DNA of 64,000 nucleotides. Origin: Mucilaginibacter hurinus. Its GTDB lineage: Bacteria; Bacteroidota; Bacteroidia; Sphingobacteriales; Sphingobacteriaceae. Below the pieces are notes generated by a model, which worked only from the letters and a program-made list of their open reading frames with translations, did not search any database and was not told the DNA's origin. This document shows positions 20,101 to 28,733 of this stretch, in pieces (position 1 is the stretch's first letter; each line of letters starts with the position of its first letter). The translations under genes were made by a program, and so were the position numbers. The stretch covers positions 372,001 through 436,000 of the forward strand of contig NZ_QGDC01000003.1 of the NCBI RefSeq assembly GCF_003324525.1. Reading direction: 5' to 3'.

Positions 20101-23100
20101 GCCGGCAACAATTTATCTGAAAAGTAGCCACCATTTGGGACGTAATGTAAAATGGAAGCGATTTCGCGCTCGGCTATATATATATTCCCTTTTTTGCCCA
20201 GCGCAAGTTGTTCAATAGTGTTTAACCCGGTTATAAGCGCAACAGTAGTCTGGGGGCTACCCGCCGGCACCATTTTTAACATCTTATTGCCCCTGTCAAT
20301 TACATAAAGGTTGTGGCTTGCATCTATGGCGAGTCCAACAGGCGTACTAAAGCCGCCACCCATTTCAACTGCATCGCTGCCGTCTGCAGGTATTTTAAAA
20401 ACTTTGTTGGCGTAACTATCACTTACATATATATTGTTTTCAGCATCCACCAGTAAACCATACGGATTTTCATAGTCTCCTGAAATGAGTACCGGTGCAC
20501 CACCTCCGGCAGGCAGTTTATACACCCCATGTTGCGTAGAGCTATTGTATCTTTTTACAGAACCAACAAAAATATTTCCGTGGTCATCTACCGCGATAGA
20601 TCCTATCTGAGCCGGAAAACCAAGGGGTATTCGTTCAGGATTACCGCTGCCTCCCGGATATTTTAACACCGCATTGGTAATAAAATCTGTAGCATATAGA
20701 TTGCCGTTACGGTCGGTTACTAATTTGGGTTCACTCATCCCCGGCCATGAAAGTTCAGTTTTTGAGCCATCCTTCCCGCTTATTTTATATAACTTCATGG
20801 CAAATGTTCCCTCTTCTGTCGAATTAGTGTATATATTGCCTGCTGTATCTATAGCTATCGATGTAGGGGTTCTCAGTCCTGAACTAAAGTAAGTACCAGA
20901 CATGCTGCTGTAGCCAAAAGATGATACATGAGCTGATGTAGCCGTCAGGGGACTAATTTCTTTATTGATTTTGTATATGTTAGCCTTGTCGCCATAGCTT
21001 ATGGACGGAATTACAGTTGATACGCTAAGGTTAACCGTTACAGTATTCAACGTCCCAAGTTTGTTATGTGCTGTTATTATATAATCCGCAGCAGGGTGCC
21101 CCCGGGTTGGCGTACCACTGATGGTTCCGGTTTGATTGTCAAGCTTCAGGCCGCCGGGCAATAACTTATCAGCAAAGTAACCGCCCGTAGGGTTATACTT
21201 AAATATAGAGCTATCGCCCGCATCCGCAGCATATAAGCTACCAGTCCGGTCAAGCGCAAGTGCATAAGCATTAGCCAATCCTGTTGCAATTGTCACAATG
21301 GCTTGCTGATTATCAGCAGGCACCATTTTTACAGAAAAGTTTCCACTATCATTCACAAACAAATTGCCTGTAGCATCCAAAGCTAAGCCCATAGGTGATT
21401 TAAAGCCTCCTACTACTTCTATTGTCGTGCTGCCGTCTGCCGGTATTTTGTACACCTTATTGCCAACTCTGGTACTTATATAAACATTGCTTTCAGCGTC
21501 AACGGCCAAACCATATACCTGTGAGTAGGCGGCTGAAATGCGCACCGGAACATCTTCTCCCAGAGCTTTTTTGTACACGCCATTAAATAAGGAAGCGATA
21601 TAAATATTGTCATAAATGTCAACGGCGATCGCGCCGATATTCGAAATAGCACCCGTTGATATATGCTCAGGGGAGCCGCTACCCCCCGGATACTTCATGA
21701 GCCTGCCTGTATTGCTTTCTGCTGCATATAAATTACCATGACGGTCGGTTGTTAACCAGGGCGTGTTTGGTCTATTCCAGGGAAGCTCCGTTCTCGACCC
21801 ATTCTGCGCGTTATACTTATATAATCTGAAAATATTAGCAGCCGGGTCCCACGAGCTGGTATATACGTTATCTGCCATATCTACAGCTACTGCAGCAGGA
21901 TAGTTTAAGCCTGATCCTATCAATTGCTTTGTGCTGTTATAACCAAAAGGTGATACATAAGTTGTCGCAGGTACTAGCGGGCTGATGATTTCGCCAGCCG
22001 TAAAAGCAAAGGGGCCACCGTAACTTACATCCGGAACCGGGAGTGGCGTTGTGATATTAATAGTTGTGCTGGCGCTACCACCGCTGTTCCAGGCCGTAAT
22101 TTTATAATCAGTAGGGAAGGTTAACCTGGTTGGTGTACCGCTGATAGTGCCGGTTTGATTATTCAGTGTTAAGCCGCCGGGCAGCAGCTTATCAGCAAAG
22201 TAGCCGCCCGTGGGGTTGAATTTTACTATTGATGAGTGATTAGCCCTGGCAACGTATAAGCTTCCGCTTTGATCCATAGCCAGTCCGTATGAGTAGGACA
22301 AATTTGTAGCCAGGGTGATAGTTGCTTGCTGGTTTTCCGCAGGTATCATTTTTAAAGCCTCATTTCCTCTGTCATTTACGTACAGGTTTCCGGTGGCATC
22401 TATAATTAAGCCCGTAGGCCCATTAAAGCCGGTACCTACTTCCACCTCAGGGCCGCCACCAGCCGGTGTTTTATATATTTTCCCTGTAGTATACGCACTC
22501 ACATAAACATTGCCTTCAGCGTCAACCGCCAAGCCATGTCCCCTATTGCTCCCGTCTAAAAAAAGTTCAGGTGTGTTCCCCCCGGCCGCTATCTTATACA
22601 CCTTTCCGTAAAAACATCTTACATAAATATTCCCGTGATGGTCAATAACCATAGCACTTATGTCACACGGAACATCTGCAATATGTTCCGGCGTTCCGCC
22701 TCCTCCGGTATATTTTAAAATTTCGCCGGTGCCGCCCGTACCTACGTACAAATTACCCTGGCGGTCAACCGATAAAAACGGGTTGTATATATTATTCCAG
22801 GGAAGTTCGGTCGTTGAGCTGTCCTCGCCGCTTATCCTATATATCCTGTTTGCCACCGACCGAAAATCAAATGAATTAGCGTATACATTACCCGCCGCAT
22901 CAACAGCAACCGAAGTAGCTTCAGATAACCGCGACCCCACGTTTATACCAACCGAATTGTAGCCGAAGGCTGATACATTAGTTGAAATAGCCGCCATTGG
23001 GCTTATAACATCGGCCACCGTGAAAGTAAACGGCCCTCCGCTGTAGCTTATGGATGGAACAGGGAGAGGTTTAACGTTGGTTTTGATGATTCGCTTGGCA

Positions 23101-23264
23101 GCTGTATTTATTTTATGGCGAGATGGGCCGGTATTGAGCGACTTTGTTTTGGCAGGATAGCCATTATTGGCTAAACTTGTACATACAAAAAGCAGCAAAA
23201 ACGCCTTAGCTACGCATACGGTTAGGATAGACGGATGCTTTAAAATTTGTAAAAGTTTTTCCAT
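17151..23264 (-). CDS. giant T9SS-secreted protein: four propeller/putative-Ig modules, five cadherin-like repeats, type B sorting domain
   Basis: 2037 aa. An N-terminal signal (about 14-33, AFLLLFVCTSLANN) precedes four tandem modules of about 325-355 residues starting near 70, 408, 751 and 1106. Each opens with an ISYSGGPF..ISPL-like lead, continues with NHL-type propeller blades (VDAAGNVYANS, VDAEGNVYVSAY) and closes with a putative-Ig domain (LPGGLTLNNQTGTISGTPTR). Five cadherin-like beta-sandwich repeats follow (about 1436-1940), then a type B T9SS sorting domain (about 1945-2037, LSPNGDGINDVLTITGIEAY). The last repeats and sorting domain are collinear with those of the 3169-aa neighbour, including the NYRDY signature, so the two genes share a duplicated C-terminal cassette. 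It is probably secreted via T9SS to the surface or outside. Function is unknown; propellers plus Ig-like stalks suggest an adhesin or scaffold. Confidence 0.88.
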   Translation of the reverse strand: MEKLLQILKHPSILTVCVAKAFLLLFVCTSLANNGYPAKTKSLNTGPSRHKINTAAKRIIKTNVKPLPVPSISYSGGPFTFTVADVISPMAAISTNVSAFGYNSVGINVGSRLSEATSVAVDAAGNVYANSFDFRSVANRIYRISGEDSSTTELPWNNIYNPFLSVDRQGNLYVGTGGTGEILKYTGGGGTPEHIADVPCDISAMVIDHHGNIYVRCFYGKVYKIAAGGNTPELFLDGSNRGHGLAVDAEGNVYVSAYTTGKIYKTPAGGGPEVEVGTGFNGPTGLIIDATGNLYVNDRGNEALKMIPAENQQATITLATNLSYSYGLAMDQSGSLYVARANHSSIVKFNPTGGYFADKLLPGGLTLNNQTGTISGTPTRLTFPTDYKITAWNSGGSASTTINITTPLPVPDVSYGGPFAFTAGEIISPLVPATTYVSPFGYNSTKQLIGSGLNYPAAVAVDMADNVYTSSWDPAANIFRLYKYNAQNGSRTELPWNRPNTPWLTTDRHGNLYAAESNTGRLMKYPGGSGSPEHISTGAISNIGAIAVDIYDNIYIASLFNGVYKKALGEDVPVRISAAYSQVYGLAVDAESNVYISTRVGNKVYKIPADGSTTIEVVGGFKSPMGLALDATGNLFVNDSGNFSVKMVPADNQQAIVTIATGLANAYALALDRTGSLYAADAGDSSIFKYNPTGGYFADKLLPGGLKLDNQTGTISGTPTRGHPAADYIITAHNKLGTLNTVTVNLSVSTVIPSISYGDKANIYKINKEISPLTATSAHVSSFGYSSMSGTYFSSGLRTPTSIAIDTAGNIYTNSTEEGTFAMKLYKISGKDGSKTELSWPGMSEPKLVTDRNGNLYATDFITNAVLKYPGGSGNPERIPLGFPAQIGSIAVDDHGNIFVGSVKRYNSSTQHGVYKLPAGGGAPVLISGDYENPYGLLVDAENNIYVSDSYANKVFKIPADGSDAVEMGGGFSTPVGLAIDASHNLYVIDRGNKMLKMVPAGSPQTTVALITGLNTIEQLALGKKGNIYIAEREIASILHYVPNGGYFSDKLLPAGLTLNNETGTISGTPTRLSPRADYKITAWNKHGEFNSTDITVEVATLFPTISYSGGPYLFRVNDTISPLIAVSAYASPFGYGSPVAFGNPATVTGGFEKDRLGNKYVLDLGQKKIFKYAADSAVAVEVVTGANPTAIAVDDAGNLYVADQAAKTIIKVAAGTGTITTIAGGLGLVRSISVATDGTLFVADNGRGEIKRIPAGGGTPVMVDGGFSNPSDVDVDAEGNIYVADQYNKAIKKVWLSKDSHVETLYSGNSISCLALDNSRNIFAIDIQTGRMFMIPADGSEHKTIASGGDYYNVNSLSVDDEGVIYFTSFFNTSRQIMPTGGYFIDGELPAGLQLKNTTGEISGTPTRPTPAANYKITAWNDYGETGSTTINTRTVSADAGLSALAVNKGTLSPAFDKDSLNYQVMVPAEDIAIKITPTAVNTAAAIAVNADTVSSGISTNVNLQPGVNIINITVKLDDAEMAYKLLVKRIPSDNAYLSGLTLDQGIPKSKVRGTNYRDYTAITEVSAVRVTASVQDSDATIKINGATVTPGTPSAEIPLSIGSNTINTVVTAPNGLTTNTYQIVITRKLSDNALLSALIFDPAISKRKVTGPNYRDYVATVANDKSTISVTATPHHPLATVKINGVATHSVPAIVPLNPGPNTITTAVTAADGVTTLVYSLIITRRPSTDATLAGLTINPGIAKNKVTGNNYRDYKAKVGADVNTVTITPTAANAEATIKVNGLGVTSGMASAPILLNVGNTIIKTIITAGDGVTIKTYSVVVNRSTSGNASLQSVTLSPSFAVSWPSPTNFTATVNTTTESIRVRPVTEQADAEVTIKGMQTIGSYSPEINLEYGENVIPIVVTAQNNTKQAYTLTITRPGAAIRSNNVKLSSEELSASLPEVTISKALSPNGDGINDVLTITGIEAYADNTLQIINNKGTQVAAITGYNNQTNAFDGRNRSGMLQLPGTYFYLLQYKDGKETRLKSGYFILKY

Positions 23265-23767
23265 AAGAGTCTGAATCTTAATTATCTTATTTTATGTAAG
23301 TAATACACAAGGCAATGCGCTTTACCAGCAAGTTATGCACAATACGTCATCACCTTAAATAAACGATGTGAAAATCCCGGTATGTATAGGATAGTTTAAT
23401 CGGCTTAAACAAAATACGCTTTACCTATTTAGAGCTTGTAATAAGGTTAAAAAAATATTGCGCAAAACTACTATTATTTTCTCAATAAGAAATAATAGTT
23501 TCGATAAAAAAGCGAGCGCTTCCGTCTATGATTCAGTCAATTACAATTACTATTAAATATATTAATATTAAAATGCGCACAGGTGTTACAAAGTTTCGGG
23601 TTTCAGGCAACTGCCTGGCATTCGCATCCACTCAACAATATTTTATTATTTTAAAAAAACTACTAATGATCCAAAACTATTGACATGAAGAATATAAAAT
23701 TGCCCCTAAGTTTAATGTCGATAATTCCACCACAGATGAAACTTTTTTCCCTATAAATGCTTCAGAA
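23265..23767. other. 503-base AT-rich gap upstream of the 2037-aa giant
   Basis: No open frame with family resemblance or RNA gene was recognised. It separates two minus-strand genes and should hold the promoter of the 2037-aa giant. Two exact minus-strand TAGTTTTG boxes occur (23463-23470 and 23672-23679). An imperfect inverted repeat, CTATTATTTTCT against AGAAATAATAG, lies at about 23471-23498, just upstream of the first box. A short GC-rich hairpin (CAGGC-AACT-GCCTG, 23604-23617) has no T-run and is not called a terminator. Confidence 0.5.
23463..23470 (-). promoter_or_regulatory. candidate -7 element for the 2037-aa giant gene
   Basis: Minus-strand TAGTTTTG, an exact TAnnTTTG match, identical to the box upstream of the 3169-aa gene. 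It would give a leader near 190 bases. An imperfect inverted repeat (about 23471-23498) lies directly upstream. No good -33 match was found. Confidence 0.3.
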
Positions 23768-25567
23768 TTACCGGCTGTTCATTTTTTTATTTAAACGAGC
23801 TTTTGCCTGCCTTACGCTTGATGGCGCTATATTAAGCATAGCCGCGATTTCTTTGGTGGACAGGTTTATATGGAAATAGGCATACAAACGCAGCTCGTAT
23901 TTGGTAAGGTTGGGATGTTGCTTGAGCAAACTTTTAAAAAAATCAGGATGCACCTGTTCAAAATGCAATTTAAACTTATCCCATTCGTCGTCAAGATACC
24001 GGCCATCTTTTAATGTGGATTGAATACTCTTCAACGCTTCATTGTTTGCATACAATGTTCCGGCATCCATTTTATGCACCTTTTCGGTAAGGTCGGCCAG
24101 TAAACGGTTCTTTTGCTGAAGATGCAAGGAGTTTCCCATCAACTCCCGCTGATTGGATTCCAACTGCTGCTTTAATAGTTGATTATGCTCTTTTTCAAGT
24201 GCTATCGTTAAATTGATGGTTTTATTTTCCTCCTCGGCCAACAGGCGCTGGTATTCGGCCAGTTTTACATCTGCTGCTAATTGTACCGCCTCAATGTCTT
24301 TCTTCCTAAGTTCTTCATTGATGATTTTCACCCGCGCAACCAACGCTATGGCAAGTGTAAATATTTGTGATATAATAGCCGCTTCAGGCAAGTAAGGGCT
24401 ACCTGCATTATACACAATGTTGTATAATGCTGCACCTGAGGTGAATATCATTGGCAACAAGTAAGCACTTAAAAAATATTTGGCAATTCGCTGGCCTTTT
24501 CTGTAAATGGCTATTGCTGCTGCTACACAGCTGGCCACCATGATTAATATGTAAATATTAACCAATGGCGTTATTTGAAGAAAATAAAGTCCTGAGATTA
24601 TGATCAAACAAGGTATCACCTCAATTATAATATACACATAAAAGTGGATGTTTAGCAGTTTGTGATAAAGTGGCGCGGCAACCCTGGTGTTCAAAAACGT
24701 TTGTGTGAACCGGACAAAACCGCATAGCATAATTACTACACCTATATGCTCAAAAAATAAATTGATATCCATATAGTATACGCGGCCGATGCCGTCGGCA
24801 TACATATTATACACTTTTAACGGCAGAAAAATATTCATTATAAGTTTGTCTGCTGTTAGATATATAATAGCGCCAACCTGTACAACTACGTAATATAGGT
24901 AAGCTTTATCTTTAAAGATATAAAACAGGTAAAGATTGTATAAAGCGAAACTGAATAAAATGAAGCAGCAGATTATGTAAGCGGCTACTACCATTTGCTC
25001 ATTGGTATCATAACTTAGCTTCTTTTCAAAAACCAGCGCCGGGTTTAAATTGACGTTGTACGAACGCAGGTCTTGCACGTCTACCCGTAAATAAAAGGTA
25101 TTTAATGCTTTAGCGGCTAGTGTAACTGGTACTTTACCGTGCATCCGTATGCCGGTATATGCGTTTAAGCCAACTGATTGGCTTACCCAGGCATTACTTA
25201 TAGCATCAAAGTGATATAGCTTATAGTTTATCTGTTGAGATAAGGCGAACACGTACAATTCGTTGTTAGGATACGGGTTATAAATGTTCAATTTAATCCA
25301 ATATGCGTCGGTTTTGGACGGCTGCATACTTTGCGTATGGAAAGAATTATGTTTTTGGCTGCGGACATCGTTTAACGAGTAACCCGACTCGGGCAACACG
25401 CTATAGTTTATTATTTTTACAAAACGCGTACCGGGGAGGGTTTGTGCTCTACTATCAAATACAAACAGTGTGCAAAATAAGAGAAAAGTATTTCGCAGCC
25501 TGCATATTAAATCACGAAACACCTTATTATTCTTCATCAATATGCTTACTACATAACGGTTTGGCAA
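23768..25567 (-). CDS. 7TM-DISM membrane sensor fused to coiled coil and HTH DNA-binding domain
   Basis: 599 aa from the ATG at 25567; the ATG at 25537 (residue 11, MKNNKVFRD) is a likelier start because the signal peptide (ending DSRAQ) then falls at the N-terminus. An extracytoplasmic DISM-type sensory domain (about 40-190) is followed by seven predicted membrane helices (about 190-400), a coiled coil (about 405-500, VQLAADVKLAEYQRLLAEEE) and a C-terminal helix-turn-helix (about 540-599, NLSTKEIAAMLNIAPSSVRQ). The coil-plus-HTH output closely resembles that of the 984-aa regulator at 4335: HFEQVHPDF here, HFNKVHADF there. It probably senses an envelope signal and binds DNA directly from the membrane. 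It lies upstream of the two giant genes on the same strand, but a 503-base gap argues against a single operon. The giants are possible targets, by position only. Confidence 0.82.
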   Translation of the reverse strand: MPNRYVVSILMKNNKVFRDLICRLRNTFLLFCTLFVFDSRAQTLPGTRFVKIINYSVLPESGYSLNDVRSQKHNSFHTQSMQPSKTDAYWIKLNIYNPYPNNELYVFALSQQINYKLYHFDAISNAWVSQSVGLNAYTGIRMHGKVPVTLAAKALNTFYLRVDVQDLRSYNVNLNPALVFEKKLSYDTNEQMVVAAYIICCFILFSFALYNLYLFYIFKDKAYLYYVVVQVGAIIYLTADKLIMNIFLPLKVYNMYADGIGRVYYMDINLFFEHIGVVIMLCGFVRFTQTFLNTRVAAPLYHKLLNIHFYVYIIIEVIPCLIIISGLYFLQITPLVNIYILIMVASCVAAAIAIYRKGQRIAKYFLSAYLLPMIFTSGAALYNIVYNAGSPYLPEAAIISQIFTLAIALVARVKIINEELRKKDIEAVQLAADVKLAEYQRLLAEEENKTINLTIALEKEHNQLLKQQLESNQRELMGNSLHLQQKNRLLADLTEKVHKMDAGTLYANNEALKSIQSTLKDGRYLDDEWDKFKLHFEQVHPDFFKSLLKQHPNLTKYELRLYAYFHINLSTKEIAAMLNIAPSSVRQAKARLNKKMNSR

Positions 25568-25828
25568 CCTGCGTTAAATATATATAAAATAATACCGGTT
25601 AAACCGCCGTACTTTAACAAAGGTTTTAATAGGGCAACCGATTAGTTAAACTTTGAGAGCACCCCTCATCAGGTTATCGCCTGCGATGAATGTAAATCAA
25701 GTACTGCTAATAATAGGATATATACAATACCTTATGTAGTTTAGCTGCAATCGGCTGGTGTATTGTTCAAATAAGCTGAACCACTAACTATTCACTCAAA
25801 TCGCCCAACTAGTATATCTCACTATCTT

Positions 25829-27019
25829 ATGATCCCCATATTTGATATGCATTGCCATCCGGCATTGAAAGTTTACTTATGCAACGCCCAATTTCAGAAA
25901 GCGCATCGCCCCACTTCAGATTATATGCCGGGCGGTATGCATGTCGACTTGCCCGGGCTGGAAGCCGGAGGGGTGAAATTTCTTTTTGCTACCCACTACG
26001 TCCCGGAATCGGGCATGAAGTACATGAAAAACTCATCGTGGCTGTTCCGGGTGCTCCGCTGGACGGGATTGAAAATCACACATAGATTTGAACCTGATGA
26101 AGGGCCTGCCTGTTTTGAAAAGACGTTGGAAAGCATACGGGGCTTCAATGACCAGGTAACAAGTGCTCACAACCATTTTAACGTGGCCGTGGTAAAAAAC
26201 CTAACGGAATTTGAAAATGCATGCGATAAGGGTAAAACCATCTTAATGCACGGCTTGGAGGGCGGGCACCACTTGGGTAAATCACTTACAGATGAACAAT
26301 ATGTTGCAAACCTGGTGAAATTAAAACAGGAAGGTGTTTGTATTATAACGCTCGCTCATTTTTTTCCGAACGCGCTTTGCGGATCGGGCGGAGGTATACC
26401 CCCTAAAGAGTCACGATTACTAGGGTATAAACGCCCTGAACCCAGTGGGCTAACTAGTGCAGGAAGGCAGGTTGTAGAATGGTGCCAGGAAAATGGAATG
26501 ATTATCGACCTTGTGCACGCAACTGTAGAAGCACGATATGAAGTGTATGCTATCCTTGACGAGCGAAAGAAATCGGGTAAAATAATACGGCCGGTGGTTT
26601 TTTCACATACCGGGGTACGGACGATGGTTCACCCTCAAATGATAAATGAACTGGATCGCTTAGTGTTACCCGATACCGACGAATTGCTGAAAATCAAAGA
26701 TTATGGTGGTGTGTTGGGTATGATTTTGATGAACTACTGGCAAAATGGCGACAACCACCAGGACAGTATTTTAATAAGCGATAAAGGAATACAGCCCGTG
26801 ATTGATACAATGCTGCACATCAAGGAACTTATGGGAACTGTTGATCACATTGCCATAGGGACAGATCTTGACGGCTTTACGCATGTGCCGTCTGATACTA
26901 AGCATGTCCGCTATATCGATAGTCTTCGTCAGGCTATTATACAAGCCTTTGGCGAAGAAGACGCACAAAAGATCTGTTACACTAATGCCATCAGAGTCTT
27001 GCGTCAATCCTGGACATAA
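25829..27019 (+). CDS. M19-like membrane dipeptidase (amidohydrolase fold)
   Basis: 396 aa, a usual length for M19 dipeptidases. Landmarks of the renal-dipeptidase family are present: MHGLEGGHH with Glu144 (the bridging glutamate), a LAHFFPNALCG stretch, IIDLVHAT (His230), VVFSHTGVR (His260) and IGTDLDG (Asp346 and Asp348). The N-terminal metal motif reads DMHCH (His8, His10), HxH rather than the HxD typical of M19. The family hydrolyses dipeptides, including some D-amino-acid and peptidoglycan-derived ones, with two zinc ions. No signal peptide is evident, so it is probably cytoplasmic. The start ATG at 25829 is the only one that keeps the DMHCH motif with a short lead. It is divergent from the 7TM sensor and has no operon partner nearby. 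Confidence 0.85.
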   Translation: MIPIFDMHCHPALKVYLCNAQFQKAHRPTSDYMPGGMHVDLPGLEAGGVKFLFATHYVPESGMKYMKNSSWLFRVLRWTGLKITHRFEPDEGPACFEKTLESIRGFNDQVTSAHNHFNVAVVKNLTEFENACDKGKTILMHGLEGGHHLGKSLTDEQYVANLVKLKQEGVCIITLAHFFPNALCGSGGGIPPKESRLLGYKRPEPSGLTSAGRQVVEWCQENGMIIDLVHATVEARYEVYAILDERKKSGKIIRPVVFSHTGVRTMVHPQMINELDRLVLPDTDELLKIKDYGGVLGMILMNYWQNGDNHQDSILISDKGIQPVIDTMLHIKELMGTVDHIAIGTDLDGFTHVPSDTKHVRYIDSLRQAIIQAFGEEDAQKICYTNAIRVLRQSWT

Positions 27020-27304
27020 AAGGCTATTTGAGCTACTACACAACGAACTTTTCCCCGAAGATGATTGCCGATGTGAAATACATCGCTATAACTTCTAATA
27101 CTGGTACCGTCGGCATTTGGAGATACAGCTTTTGCTAAACTCCAGAGAGAGCGGTTATACTTTTATTGACAATACTGCAATTTAGACATTGGTCAATTAT
27201 ATACGCCATGCTGTCGCACCTAAATATTAAGTTCCTTAGTATTATTTTTTATTAATACTTGTGTGATTATTGGATTGTTGCTTGAATATCAGTAGTTTCA
27301 TCTT

Positions 27305-28726
27305 ATGAAATATTTCCTTAGCCTTCACATTTTATTACTGCTGATATTAAATGTTTCTGCGCAAAACAGCTATCCTACCGGGATGGACTTTGACGATGAA
27401 CAATATGCAACCGTGCTGAAAAAAGCAAAATTGACCCGTAGCCTGGACATTCTACCTCCGGCGGCATCGGTTAAACAATACGCACCTATACCAGCAAGTC
27501 AAGGTAATAACGGCACCTGTGTGGCCTGGGCATCGGCCTATTGCGGTAAAACCATTGTAGAGGCTATTAAAAACGGCTGGACCGATAAACAGCTAATCAC
27601 CAAAAATGCGTATTCGCCGGCGTTCCTGTTCCGGATGATAAAGCCTAATGATAACAATTGTGTAGGCGGTTCGGTATTAGCAGAAGCGCTTGCCACATTA
27701 AAAACAAAGGGGGTGGTGCCATTTGCAAACATTCCGCAAACATGTATTCCGGCTGTAAATGATCAGCAATTGCAGCAGGCATCTTCTTATAAAATAAAAG
27801 ATTATATGAAGCTGTTTGACCTTGACGCGGCAGCCGAAACCAAGATACGGACGGTTAAAAAATCGCTGGCCGAGAAAAAACCGGTGGTATTCGGCATGAT
27901 ATGCCCGCCATCTTTTCAGCAGGCAGCAGGCGTATGGCAATCTGTGGGCCCGCCGTTATCAACACAAGGCGGCCATGCCATGTGTGTGGTAGGATATGAC
28001 GATACTAAGTACGGCGGCGCCTTTGAGATACAGAATAGCTGGGGTAATCATTGGGCAAATGAAGGATATATTTGGATAAAGTATAATGATTTTGCCGCTT
28101 TTACCCGTTACGCCTTTGAATTTGTTGATCTGCCCGCACCTAAACCGCAGGTTCCTGATCTTGCAGGCGAACTCAAGTTTGTGCTATCATCCGGCGAAAC
28201 TATACCGGCAACCTTATTTCAGTCTACCCGCGGCTTAAAGGTTGTTACGGCAAAAACAGCACCGGGTCCGCTAACCCTGTACAAAGCAACCAATGCTTAT
28301 ACCAGCGGCACGCGTTTCAGGATATATATATCCAACAACCAGCCGGCTTATGTTTACGCGTTAAGTACCGACCTGAGTAACGAAATAACTAAAATATTCC
28401 CTTACGCCGAAGGTATAAGCGCTGCCCTCACTGATAAAAAAAATGATGTAGCTATACCCGATGAAGACCATCATATTGAGTTTGATGATAAGCCCGGCCG
28501 CGACCTCTTATGTGTGCTTTACAGCAGGAACGAACTGGATATAACCGATATAATAAAACAGGTTGCCGCTCAGGAGGGCACTTTTAGCGAAAAGATTTTT
28601 AAGGTGCTGGGTAATGAAATGGTAGAGCCCGGTAACATAACCTTCTCAACTGATAAAGTATCATTTGAAGGATACAGCAAAGGCAAAAGTGTTGTAGCGA
28701 TGATGATGGAACTGGAGCACAAGTAG
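27305..28726 (+). CDS. exported papain-like (C1-type) cysteine peptidase with DUF4384-like C-terminal domain
   Basis: 473 aa. Signal peptide 1-20 (ending VSAQ). The catalytic half carries the papain set in order: oxyanion glutamine Gln66 and nucleophile Cys72 in QGNNGTCVAWASAYC (the Q-to-C spacing of six is canonical), His224 in GGHAMCVVGYDD, and Asn244 in IQNSWGNHW. No separate propeptide of usual length is visible between the signal and the Cys loop. The C-terminal half (about 285-470) looks like DUF4384: SGTRFRIYISNNQPAYVYAL, then an FP(Y/E) turn and a VAIPDED segment. That domain is common on bacterial caspase-family proteins. The stop is 7 bases before the next ATG, which belongs to a caspase-like protein, so the two peptidases are co-transcribed and probably act together in the periplasm or outside. 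The substrate is unknown. Confidence 0.87.
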   Translation: MKYFLSLHILLLLILNVSAQNSYPTGMDFDDEQYATVLKKAKLTRSLDILPPAASVKQYAPIPASQGNNGTCVAWASAYCGKTIVEAIKNGWTDKQLITKNAYSPAFLFRMIKPNDNNCVGGSVLAEALATLKTKGVVPFANIPQTCIPAVNDQQLQQASSYKIKDYMKLFDLDAAAETKIRTVKKSLAEKKPVVFGMICPPSFQQAAGVWQSVGPPLSTQGGHAMCVVGYDDTKYGGAFEIQNSWGNHWANEGYIWIKYNDFAAFTRYAFEFVDLPAPKPQVPDLAGELKFVLSSGETIPATLFQSTRGLKVVTAKTAPGPLTLYKATNAYTSGTRFRIYISNNQPAYVYALSTDLSNEITKIFPYAEGISAALTDKKNDVAIPDEDHHIEFDDKPGRDLLCVLYSRNELDITDIIKQVAAQEGTFSEKIFKVLGNEMVEPGNITFSTDKVSFEGYSKGKSVVAMMMELEHK

Positions 28727-28733
28727 ATACAAA

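Noticed and set aside
7410..23264. repetitive DNA that could be taken for a CRISPR array or satellite
   Set aside because: Periodicity is about 270-300 bases, diverged, and follows protein domains in a single reading frame; no short direct repeats with spacers.
27020..27304. possible short gene or frame extension after the M19-like gene
   Set aside because: The open stretch carries no start and no resemblance to dipeptidase C-termini; read as plain intergenic sequence with the papain promoter presumably within it.
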